64,000 bases of DNA from UBA2588 sp002339805. GTDB lineage: Bacteria; Chloroflexota; Dehalococcoidia; Lucifugimonadales; UBA3495. How positions within the stretch are numbered: the stretch's first letter is position 1; each line of letters opens with the position of its first letter. The translations under genes and the position numbers were made by a program. The notes under the pieces were generated by a model. The model saw nothing but the letters and a program-made list of their open reading frames with translations. It made no database searches and had not been told where the DNA came from. This document shows, in pieces, positions 9,060 through 17,166 of the stretch. The stretch is from NCBI GenBank assembly GCA_045562555.1, contig JBJKVO010000011.1:1-64000 (forward strand), given 5' to 3'.

Positions 9060-10865
9060 TTATTTGAAGTGCGCGGTATTCACTAAGATTCTTCTGCCGC
9101 CAGGTTGATTGACGAATTCTAAATCTTTGTTAACTCCCCACACTGATACTAATTCCATTACTGGAATTTGGTAGAGTCGGTCGGTGAAGACGTCATATAC
9201 TTCTTCCATAAGCTGTCTTCTTTCATCACCGCCAGCTGCTAATGCTCGTTGACCCAATTCATGGGTGTCCGCGTCGCAGTTGGATGATCGTACTGAAGTA
9301 CAGTTCATGTAGAAGTTTATCTGTCTACCGAAGTCGAAATATTCTCCACCAGGTGCAAATTGAACTAATCCTGGAGAAGCGCCGGGATCTGCAGGTGGCT
9401 CACCTGCGTGAACTGCAGCGACGGCTTCTTCGTGACTCATACCTTCTGCTAGGGCTGCTTTGTAAGCAACTGCTGGTCCAGCTTTGTGGTATTTGTTCCA
9501 GATGCTTGATTCAACTATGTTGATCTTGATGTTTATGCCAGCTTGTGCCCACATGACGCCAAGAGACTCGGAGAGTTCTACGTCTTTAGCATATCGACCA
9601 GATCGGCTGTAATAGTTAATCTGATTGTCGAAATTGTAGTCAGCTTCTTCTAGGAGCTGTTTGGCTTTCGCTGGGTCATAAGGGTATTTAGGAAGCCAGT
9701 TAGTATCATTTACTCCCAAGGTTCCAGGGATTCCATTCGGTCCACTAGAACATCTGCTAGTTGCTCCAAAGAGAGCAAGTGCTAGCTCTTCGCAGTCAAT
9801 AGCATGGGTTATTGCTTGTCTAACTTTTAGCTTTTTCAATTCGGGATGCCAAATGGTGTCGGCGTCTAATGTGTACACTTCACCAGAGACAATTTTGACC
9901 CACGCTCCGTGGTCGCTATCTTCAAGTTCTTCTGCGATGTCTCCTGCCATTCCCCAGGCAATGTCAGCTTCACCAGCGCGAATCATTGCTGCTCGAACAG
10001 TTTCTTCATTTCTGAATACGAATTCTGCAGTGTTGATTGATCCTGCTTGGGTCATGAAGTTTGAGGAATCTGCGTTGTAATCATCATATTTATTGATTAC
10101 GTATTTTTCGCCTTTGATCCATTCTCCAAATTTATAAGGTCCCCATCCGATCACATTTCCTAAAGCTGCTTGAGTTTCCCCTGCATTTTCAGCGTGATCT
10201 TTTGGAGCTCTGAACAGACTGTACTGCGAAAATCTTGGTAGAGCCGGATGCTTATTGTCAATGAACCATTCTACTGTGTATTCATCGATAACTTCCGCAT
10301 GGGAATCTCCAACTTGACCATAAGGTCCGCATTCGATACATGATCCTAAATAATCGATGGAATATTTAGCGGCTTCAGCATTCCATGCTTCACCATTGTG
10401 GAATTCCATGCCTTCATTCAGATTCAATATCCAAGATGCTCCCCCGTCTTTCATTTCCCAGCCACTGAATCCTGCTGTTTTTGTGTCAACGAAGTCAGGT
10501 GCCAAAAATGCGAAAGGTTGAGCGATGTTCTGAGCCAATTGGTTTGGATACAGAGTTGTGGAAAGCCATGGATCTGGCTCTGTGGGCTCTGTATTTATAA
10601 CAACCACTATGCTGTCTTTTGCTACGACTGCTTTCTGTGGTGCTACCGTTGGCGCTACAGCAGGGACTGCTGTAGGTTCTGATGGTGCTGCTGCTGCTGC
10701 AGGTTCTGCTGCTGCTGGTGCTGCAGGTTCTGCTGCTGGTGCTGGTGCTGCAGAAGTAGTGGATTCTTCTGCGGAACCACCACATGCAACTACGAATGCG
10801 GCAAGCGCCATCAATAAAATTGACATTAACATAAATCGTTGAATGCCTTGCATTGAATGCTTCAT
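9060..10865 (-). CDS. ABC transporter solute-binding lipoprotein, family 5 (paralogue C)
   Basis: 601 aa from ATG at 10865, preceded by AGGAGGAG; upstream in-frame starts lack an SD. Signal peptide with lipobox VVAC (Cys28) and an Ala/Pro linker that differs from paralogues A and B, while the binding domain is clearly the same type (VRQAITHAIDCEELALALFG, C-terminus PGGRRILVNTAHFK). It is the 5'-most gene of the three-paralogue group. Its own promoter lies at 10965-10994. No permease partner is nearby. Confidence 0.9.
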   Translation of the reverse strand: MKHSMQGIQRFMLMSILLMALAAFVVACGGSAEESTTSAAPAPAAEPAAPAAAEPAAAAAPSEPTAVPAVAPTVAPQKAVVAKDSIVVVINTEPTEPDPWLSTTLYPNQLAQNIAQPFAFLAPDFVDTKTAGFSGWEMKDGGASWILNLNEGMEFHNGEAWNAEAAKYSIDYLGSCIECGPYGQVGDSHAEVIDEYTVEWFIDNKHPALPRFSQYSLFRAPKDHAENAGETQAALGNVIGWGPYKFGEWIKGEKYVINKYDDYNADSSNFMTQAGSINTAEFVFRNEETVRAAMIRAGEADIAWGMAGDIAEELEDSDHGAWVKIVSGEVYTLDADTIWHPELKKLKVRQAITHAIDCEELALALFGATSRCSSGPNGIPGTLGVNDTNWLPKYPYDPAKAKQLLEEADYNFDNQINYYSRSGRYAKDVELSESLGVMWAQAGINIKINIVESSIWNKYHKAGPAVAYKAALAEGMSHEEAVAAVHAGEPPADPGASPGLVQFAPGGEYFDFGRQINFYMNCTSVRSSNCDADTHELGQRALAAGGDERRQLMEEVYDVFTDRLYQIPVMELVSVWGVNKDLEFVNQPGGRRILVNTAHFK

Positions 10866-10964
10866 GTGTTCTCCTCCTATAATTTTGTGAAAACTATTCA
10901 ATTTACGGGATATTTTCGCCCGTAACATAAAACTGGGATAGCTCGTGGCTAACCCTGAAGCTTA

Positions 10965-10994
10965 ATTCTATTGGAGCTGCGTTACGATTGTCAA
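10965..10994 (-). promoter_or_regulatory. Sigma70 promoter of paralogue C with conserved -35 flank
   Basis: TTGACA (10994-10989), 18-bp spacer, TAGAAT (10970-10965). The 20 bp at 10982-11001 are identical to 8747-8766 upstream of paralogue B, although the rest of the two spacers differs. Confidence 0.7.
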
Positions 10995-11189
10995 ACGAAA
11001 TCCATCATTTTAGAATCTAATTCCGTAAATTTAGATGCATAATGAGACGTAATACGCGATTAATGCTACGCTATAGCGAGTTTATGGTTACAATAAAACA
11101 TGTATTTGGTCGAATTGCTAAATAGTTTGTTTGTATTTAGTATGCATAACGTAATAGGGGTTTTAGTCATGTTTTAGAAGGGTGTTGCA

Positions 11190-11198
11190 TGCTATAAT
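11190..11198 (+). promoter_or_regulatory. Extended -10 promoter element of dnaG
   Basis: TGCTATAAT, a perfect extended -10, about 20 bp before the dnaG start. No good -35 is seen at 17 bp, as is common for extended -10 promoters. The predicted start near 11205 leaves a very short leader. Confidence 0.5.
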
Positions 11199-11217
11199 AA
11201 AGTACTAAGCATCGGCA

Positions 11218-13050
11218 ATGAAATTCGTAATGGTGGTGGATTTGACTCAAGTCAGTGACATTAAAGATAAAGTCGATTTAGTCGAATATGTTTCCAAGCA
11301 CGTGACATTGCAAAAGTCAGGTCAGAATTTCAAAGCTAATTGCCCGTTCCATCAAGAAAAAACACCATCTTTTTATGTTTTCCCTGATAAACAAACTTGG
11401 AGATGTTTTGGAGCTTGCGCCGATGGCGGCGATGTATTCAATTTCGTGATGAAAGTTCAAAACTTTGAATTTTCGGATGCTTTACAGCAATTGGCTGATG
11501 AGACTGGCGTTGTTCTAAGAGCTAGAGATAAAGAAAAAGAAGAAGCGTCCTCCACATTGAAATCTATTAATCACCTTGCTGGTGAATTCTTCTCTGAGGC
11601 ATTAACTGGGCCTCAAGGTAAATCCGTAATGGAATATTTATCAAAACGAAATATAGATCTGGGCACTATTGAAAGTTTTGGTCTTGGATTTAGCCTTCCT
11701 GATAACAAAACCCTAACTAACCGATTATTAGACATAGGTCACAAAGATGAAGATTTGATATCAGCGGGTATATGTAGGAGAAATGATTCCGGACAACTTT
11801 CTGAAGTGTTTCGCGGCAGATTGATGATTCCGATACGTGTTCGGAATGGTGATATTGCCGGATTCGGAGCTCGTACCTTAGACAACAGACAGCCTAAATA
11901 TTTAAATTCACCACAAACTCAAATATTTGATAAAAGCAGAATTCTTTACGGTATAGATAAAGCTTATCGAAGCATACAGAAAGATAATACAGTTGTGGTT
12001 GTGGAAGGCTACATGGATGCAATTAGGGCTCACAAACATGGGTATTCTAATGTTGTAGCGTCTATGGGTACTGCATTGACAAGTTATCAAGTTGATCAGA
12101 TCAAAGTGATGGCTGAAAATGTAATAATGGCGCTTGATTCTGATGCTGCGGGTCAGCAAGCAACTGTTAGAAATCTAGATTCTTCTTGGAAGGTTTTTCA
12201 AAATGGGTCTAATACTAAACGTAATTCTAGAGACATATTCAGATCAAGTAAGAATCCCATTATCAAAATTGCTTCGATGCCCAATGGAGAAGATCCGGAC
12301 GATGTAATCAATCGGTCCACAGAGGAATGGGATGACATATTGGAGCATGCAAAGCCCATGTTTTCATTTTTAATGGAGTCCCTTGGTGATATGCACGGCA
12401 AAGATGATGCAAGAGCTAAAACTCAATTGGTCGAATCACTGGCTCCTATAATTTTTTCAGTCTCTGATCCTATTGAACAGGAAGAATATGTGGAATCTTT
12501 ACGAAACTACTTAGACGTCAAAGAAACCACCTTAATGGCGGCATTAAGGAATGCGAGAGAAAAACAAACTACTTCTAGGCCCACATTTCAAAGAGAGATC
12601 GATGTGGCAGGAAGTGGTGAAAATTATATAAATTACGACCCGCTAGAAGCTTTTTGTTTGAAAATTTTGCTTAACATACCAAATAAAACAGATTATCTAG
12701 AAGAAATTAAAGAAGAATATTTCAATGTGTTAGAAAATAAGACTATCTTATCTTTAATTAATCAAAATAAAGAAAAGGATTTAACTAACATGGAGTCAGG
12801 TGAGGTTCTCAATGCGATTACCTATATCAATGGCCAGCAAGTTCCTCCTATGAATATTCCGGATCAAAATCAAGCACTACGACAAACCATTCATAGGTTG
12901 GAAGACCGTTACTTAAAGAACATAAAGTCTGAAGAAGAACTGATGTTTTCGCAAGAAGCCTTTACGGACTATGACAATCAGTCGGAGTCCATATTGAAGA
13001 CTAATGAGAGAATTAAGTATAATCAGACCAAAAATTTACGCGAGATATAA
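11218..13050 (+). CDS. dnaG: DNA primase
   Basis: 610 aa, normal for bacterial DnaG. Synthesises RNA primers at the replication fork together with DnaB helicase. N-terminal CHC2-type zinc finger: C42-P-F-H45, then C63-F-G-A-C67, so the last pair is spaced C-x3-C instead of the usual C-x2-C. The TOPRIM catalytic domain follows with VEGYMDA (Glu263) and ALDSDAAG (Asp307, Asp309) as metal ligands. The C-terminal helicase-interacting part is weakly conserved. The start is uncertain: no clear SD precedes ATG 11218, and a second in-frame ATG is at 11230. It is followed 24 bp later by rpoD, the classic macromolecular-synthesis arrangement, so the two are probably cotranscribed. Confidence 0.95.
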   Translation: MKFVMVVDLTQVSDIKDKVDLVEYVSKHVTLQKSGQNFKANCPFHQEKTPSFYVFPDKQTWRCFGACADGGDVFNFVMKVQNFEFSDALQQLADETGVVLRARDKEKEEASSTLKSINHLAGEFFSEALTGPQGKSVMEYLSKRNIDLGTIESFGLGFSLPDNKTLTNRLLDIGHKDEDLISAGICRRNDSGQLSEVFRGRLMIPIRVRNGDIAGFGARTLDNRQPKYLNSPQTQIFDKSRILYGIDKAYRSIQKDNTVVVVEGYMDAIRAHKHGYSNVVASMGTALTSYQVDQIKVMAENVIMALDSDAAGQQATVRNLDSSWKVFQNGSNTKRNSRDIFRSSKNPIIKIASMPNGEDPDDVINRSTEEWDDILEHAKPMFSFLMESLGDMHGKDDARAKTQLVESLAPIIFSVSDPIEQEEYVESLRNYLDVKETTLMAALRNAREKQTTSRPTFQREIDVAGSGENYINYDPLEAFCLKILLNIPNKTDYLEEIKEEYFNVLENKTILSLINQNKEKDLTNMESGEVLNAITYINGQQVPPMNIPDQNQALRQTIHRLEDRYLKNIKSEEELMFSQEAFTDYDNQSESILKTNERIKYNQTKNLREI

Positions 13051-13074
13051 ATTTAGAAAGAGAAGGTTTACTAA

Positions 13075-14832
13075 ATGGTAATACGTGATCAAGGTATGGA
13101 ACCAGAAGATTTCATGGATGATGATAGCGGAGGTGCTAGCTCTTCAACTGACTTAACCGGCATTATTGATACAGCTGTTGGTGGGTCTAAAACAGATATT
13201 GAAGATGAATCTACAGTTCAAGAAGACAACGGAGCAGTAGTATCACAATTTCAATGGAATGTTAACAGAGAGTTAGGCGCTGATCCTACAGACAGTGATT
13301 TAGCTGAGGTAGAAAACGAAGAAACTGACTGGGATGCGGAAACAGAAAATCTTGAGGTGCTAGACGATCCGGTCCGTATGTATCTTAGAGAAATTGGAAG
13401 AGTAGGATTACTTAAAGCCCAAGAAGAAAAAGATTTAGCCCGCAAAATCGAAGGACAGAAGCATCTAAGGAAAACTCGCTTGGCTTTGGGACAGATCAGT
13501 GTAGAAGACTCTTCTCCAACCGTATCTACTATCAAACCTGGCGTGATATATGATTCTAAATTTAATATTACAGGAGAACAGAGTTGGTCAGTCACTAAAA
13601 TTTTCCTTAACAAAATTATTATGGCTCAGCCATTGATTAACGCTCTAGGTGACGTTCTGGAAATAGATGACGATGATTGGACTTTGCCAAATTTAATTAA
13701 TAACGACACATTTAGAGATGCTATTGATGGAACTGTCACTGAAGAGTTTAGAGATTTAATGGTAGAGAAGTTAGGAGTTTCCCGGATTGAAGAATTGTAT
13801 AGAAAAGTAATTAGCGGGGAACCAGAACAGGAAGAGGAAATAGAAGAAGAAATTAAAGAAGAAGAAGTAGATGGGAAAGTTATTGAAGTTAAAACATCTG
13901 CTGAGATGATTTATGAACTTATGGTTGATTTGTCTCTTAACACTTGGTTAATTCCTGAGTCTATTTACGACGAAGGAAGATTTAAAGATTCAAATTTAAG
14001 TCAATTAGAAGCTTTTTCTTACGATGCGAATGGATTTAGCCTCCCGGATATCGATCCTAACCAAGGGAAATTGGCTAGTGGCTATTTCAGGAAGCTTAAT
14101 ATAAACGGAAACAATGCTCAGTCTCATTTGACTGAAGCGAACCTTAGGCTAGTGGTGAGTGTCGCTAAGAAATATATAGGGCGCGGGATGGCTCTTCTGG
14201 ATATGATTCAAGAAGGAAATATCGGATTAATTCGCGCTGTTGAAAAGTTTGATTACAGAAAAGGGTATAAATTTAGTACGTACGCGACTTGGTGGATTAG
14301 GCAAGCAATCACAAGAGCTATTGCAGATCAGGCAAGGACTATCAGAATTCCTGTTCATATGGTTGAAACAATAAATAAATTAATGAGACAACACCGTAGA
14401 CTTTTACAGGAATATGGCAGGGAACCCACACCTGAAGAGATCGGTTTAGCTATGGAAATTGGTCCAGAAAAAGTAGAAGAGATCCTTAAAATTTCTCAAG
14501 AACCAGTCTCTTTAGAGACCCCTATTGGTGAAGAAGAAGACTCACATTTGGGAGACTTTATTGAAGATAGGAACGCTCCTGCACCAGCTGATGCAGCCTC
14601 TTTCCAGTTGCTGAAAGAGCAAGTTAGTGAAGTGCTAGATACACTGACGGAGAGGGAAAGCCGAGTTCTTCAGTTGAGGTTTGGGCTAGAAGATGGGAGA
14701 GGCAGAACATTAGAAGAAGTGGGAAGAGAATTTGGAGTTACTCGTGAAAGAATTCGACAGATCGAGGCTAAAGCTCTTAGGAAATTAAGACATCCTACAA
14801 GGTCACGAAAATTGAGAGATTTCCTGGAATAG
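13075..14832 (+). CDS. rpoD: RNA polymerase primary sigma factor (sigma70)
   Basis: 585-aa housekeeping sigma factor. An acidic N-terminal extension of about 95 residues precedes region 1.2 (DPVRMYLREIGRVGLL near 97). A long non-conserved segment of roughly 200 residues with an acidic run (near 250-270) follows. Regions 2.1-2.4 start near residue 356 and include the core-binding and -10-recognition stretch with YKFSTYATWWIRQAI. Region 3 follows, and the region 4.2 helix-turn-helix GVTRERIRQIEAKALRKL lies near 555-572. The many TTGACA/TATAAT-like promoters in this window fit recognition by such a factor. Start ATG 13075 has AGAAGG nine bases upstream. Immediately downstream of dnaG. Confidence 0.96.
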   Translation: MVIRDQGMEPEDFMDDDSGGASSSTDLTGIIDTAVGGSKTDIEDESTVQEDNGAVVSQFQWNVNRELGADPTDSDLAEVENEETDWDAETENLEVLDDPVRMYLREIGRVGLLKAQEEKDLARKIEGQKHLRKTRLALGQISVEDSSPTVSTIKPGVIYDSKFNITGEQSWSVTKIFLNKIIMAQPLINALGDVLEIDDDDWTLPNLINNDTFRDAIDGTVTEEFRDLMVEKLGVSRIEELYRKVISGEPEQEEEIEEEIKEEEVDGKVIEVKTSAEMIYELMVDLSLNTWLIPESIYDEGRFKDSNLSQLEAFSYDANGFSLPDIDPNQGKLASGYFRKLNINGNNAQSHLTEANLRLVVSVAKKYIGRGMALLDMIQEGNIGLIRAVEKFDYRKGYKFSTYATWWIRQAITRAIADQARTIRIPVHMVETINKLMRQHRRLLQEYGREPTPEEIGLAMEIGPEKVEEILKISQEPVSLETPIGEEEDSHLGDFIEDRNAPAPADAASFQLLKEQVSEVLDTLTERESRVLQLRFGLEDGRGRTLEEVGREFGVTRERIRQIEAKALRKLRHPTRSRKLRDFLE

Positions 14833-14910
14833 TATCTTCTGACCCGTCCTTATTTAGAACAGTAATATCGGGTGTTATACTCAGGTCATTGAATTTGGGA
14901 GGAATGTGTA

Positions 14911-15117
14911 GTGGAAGGGATTCAAATGCCCCAGTGTATGAAATGTGAAACTGGATGCTTGGTACCGTTATCAGATTATGGTGGACAAGGCGCAGCGGTA
15001 CATTATAAAGCTTGGGTCTGCATCAACCCTATCTGTGGATTCAACATTAAAATTAGAAATGGCGAAATTCATCTAAATGAACCCATAAATTCTGGTAGCG
15101 CGCCACGAAGTAGGTAA
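14911..15117 (+). CDS. Small zinc-ribbon-like protein of unknown function
   Basis: 68 aa from GTG at 14911, preceded by GGGAGG. An ATG at 14904 is in another frame and stops early. Two cysteine pairs, MKCETGC (C-x2-C-x3-C with the preceding Cys) and VCINPIC, suggest a small zinc ribbon. No family is recognised. It sits 78 bp after rpoD and 39 bp before the sortase gene, all on the same strand, so it may be part of the same transcript. Confidence 0.65.
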   Translation: MEGIQMPQCMKCETGCLVPLSDYGGQGAAVHYKAWVCINPICGFNIKIRNGEIHLNEPINSGSAPRSR

Positions 15118-15156
15118 TTATTTCAAGGTTTTGCGACAGTCGATTGGAGGCAACTC

Positions 15157-15909
15157 TTGTTAACTGGTTATGATGATCTACTAAGACGCAAAAAGTCTGC
15201 ATTCCGCAAAATATCCGTTTCATTGATAACATTAGGTCTGGTTTTTGTGTTCGTAGCCATAATTTTATGGTTGCCGATCAATGAAAATACTACAGATGGA
15301 TTAAAGTCAGTTACGCAAGCTTACTCGAATACATCATTAAGTAACTCTAAGGACTCTCCCAATTGGTCTGTTCCTAAACAGTTTAACCCGGTATATTCTG
15401 ACATTGATACTTCTAGTCTTGACATAATGCAAGGGCAAACCGTTGGGAGCATATCGAGTTCAAGTACTATCATTATTCCGATAATTAATCTTTCAGCCAA
15501 GATTGAGCCATTAGTTCTAAACAATGACAAGGATGAGCCGTACTATGCTAGTCCTAAGAATTCTGCCGGTCACCTCCCTACTAGTGCTAATCCTGGAGAA
15601 GAAGGAAGTGTTTGGTTGTTTGGACATTTAGAAAGCCCATTTACCAGGGAAGGATCGGTGTTTTGGGACATTCCCAAACTGGAAGAAGCATTACGGAATA
15701 ACGAGAATGTGAATGCCATATTAGAAAATGACTCACAAAGATTTGTATATAGACTAAAATCCATTTCGATAATAGATGAAGATCAATTTGAAACACATGA
15801 GTCTTCTCGAGCTACACTTCATATAGTTACTTGTTATCCAAGGCTTAAATATGACAAACGGATGGTAGTGAATGGAGAATTAGTTGTAGTAGATTCGCTT
15901 TTTGATTAG
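15157..15909 (+). CDS. Sortase family transpeptidase
   Basis: 250 aa from TTG at 15157 after TTGGAGG. One N-terminal membrane anchor (about residues 18-40) is followed by an extracellular sortase barrel. The catalytic triad is visible: His157 in FGHLESP, Cys226 in VTCYP and Arg235 in YDKRMVV. The layout and TC motif resemble classes D/E. Sortases cleave a C-terminal sorting signal and join the protein to the cell wall, to another subunit or to another acceptor. No protein in this window carries an obvious LPXTG-type signal, so its substrate lies elsewhere or uses an unusual motif. The 3' end overlaps the convergent CBS gene by 4 bp. Confidence 0.85.
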   Translation: MLTGYDDLLRRKKSAFRKISVSLITLGLVFVFVAIILWLPINENTTDGLKSVTQAYSNTSLSNSKDSPNWSVPKQFNPVYSDIDTSSLDIMQGQTVGSISSSSTIIIPIINLSAKIEPLVLNNDKDEPYYASPKNSAGHLPTSANPGEEGSVWLFGHLESPFTREGSVFWDIPKLEEALRNNENVNAILENDSQRFVYRLKSISIIDEDQFETHESSRATLHIVTCYPRLKYDKRMVVNGELVVVDSLFD

Positions 15910-17108
15910 GGAGTGGATTGCTCGTTTATTTCTGCGTTGGATTTAGGTTTTATCCTTAAGCGCCTGAGACGCCTTCCTATCACGGATATGACTTGAATAG
16001 TACATGTTTCGGTATCTACGATATCCCCTAGAATTGGCATGCGGCCTAGTTGCTGGAATACATAACCGCCAACTGTATCAACGCCAAAGTCGTCTACTTC
16101 TATAGTGAACATCTTTGAAATATCGTCAATTGGTACCGCGGCGTTAACAATGGCTTCTCCATTTTGAAGTTTTACGATTTCGGGATTATTATTCTTGGTG
16201 AATTCGTCCTCGATTTCTCCTACTATTTCTTCTAGGAGGTCTTCCATAGTTACTAGACCTTCAGTTCCACCGAATTCATCTACTACAATTGCCATTTGAA
16301 TAGCATTTTCTTGCAGTTCTGTAAGAAGATCATCTACCAGTTTTGATTCTGGTATGAAATGGGCGGGGCGTATATGATCATTAATGTTGAATTCTTCCTC
16401 TTTTGTCTGTGTAAGTAGTAACAAATCCAGAGAGTGAATTATTCCGATGATTTCATCGTGGCTATTTTGGTATACAGGTAACCGTGTATGGCCACTGTTT
16501 ACAACAGTATCTATGATAGTTACCAAGTCCGATTCTATATTTACAGTAATCATATCCAGCCTTGGTATCATGACTTCTCGGACTGTAGTGTCGTTGAGTT
16601 CTAGAATGGATTTAATCATTTCTTTGTCTTCAGAATCTAGATTGCCTAGTTCTGCTTCTCTAAGAACTAGGTCTTCAACTTCAACTTCAGTTTCTGTTTC
16701 AGTGCCATTAGATGAGCCGTTGGTGTCATTAGCGTTATTATTAGTAATAGAGTCAAATGCTTCTATCATGGGTGCGGTAATTGAAGTTCTTAAAGTAGCT
16801 GCTTGTTTACTAATGTATTCTAGTAAAATTTCTAGAGATACCACAGATAGTAGGGCAGCTAGAATTCCGTAAAACATTGACGGATAATAATGAATTACTA
16901 AGCTGTAAGCGGACGCTCCTACTGTGATTGCGGAAATTGTATTAAGTGACTGGATTACGATTTCTAAGGAAGGTCTGGTTCGTGATGCTCGCGATGACAT
17001 GGTTTTGATCATCAGACGTAGATACCCATAAATTATTATAGATAAACCTAAGGTTATCAGAATTATTAATATTGAAGCATTACTTAGTGATAAATGATCA
17101 GTATCCAT
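15906..17108 (-). CDS. CBS-pair / CorC-HlyC domain membrane protein
   Basis: 400 aa. Three N-terminal hydrophobic segments (about residues 10-33, 53-72 and 75-95) are followed by a polar Asn/Thr/Glu linker. Next is a region typical of TlyC/CorC proteins (MIKSILELNDTTVREVMIPR), a CBS pair with TRLPVYQNSHDEIIGIIH and IVVDEFGGTEGLVTMEDLLE, and a C-terminal transporter-associated domain (about 310-390). The membrane part does not look like a standard DUF21 domain. Family members are linked to magnesium/cobalt homeostasis; many are annotated as hemolysin without evidence. The start is 58 bp from the end of glmU, so the two may share a transcript. Confidence 0.82.
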   Translation of the reverse strand: MDTDHLSLSNASILIILITLGLSIIIYGYLRLMIKTMSSRASRTRPSLEIVIQSLNTISAITVGASAYSLVIHYYPSMFYGILAALLSVVSLEILLEYISKQAATLRTSITAPMIEAFDSITNNNANDTNGSSNGTETETEVEVEDLVLREAELGNLDSEDKEMIKSILELNDTTVREVMIPRLDMITVNIESDLVTIIDTVVNSGHTRLPVYQNSHDEIIGIIHSLDLLLLTQTKEEEFNINDHIRPAHFIPESKLVDDLLTELQENAIQMAIVVDEFGGTEGLVTMEDLLEEIVGEIEDEFTKNNNPEIVKLQNGEAIVNAAVPIDDISKMFTIEVDDFGVDTVGGYVFQQLGRMPILGDIVDTETCTIQVISVIGRRLRRLRIKPKSNAEINEQSTP

Positions 17109-17166
17109 ATTAGCGCCTATGGCCAGTGGTTGAGACGCCGGAGCAAGTACCTCTACTTTTCCAGTC

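Larger units (their letters stand above)
10866..11217. other. Divergent intergenic region between paralogue C and dnaG
   Basis: 352 bp. It holds the SD, leader and promoter of paralogue C (to 11001), AT-rich sequence with ACGTAATAC and GCATAACGTAAT words, and an extended -10 for dnaG near 11190-11198. No RNA gene is recognisable. Confidence 0.55.
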
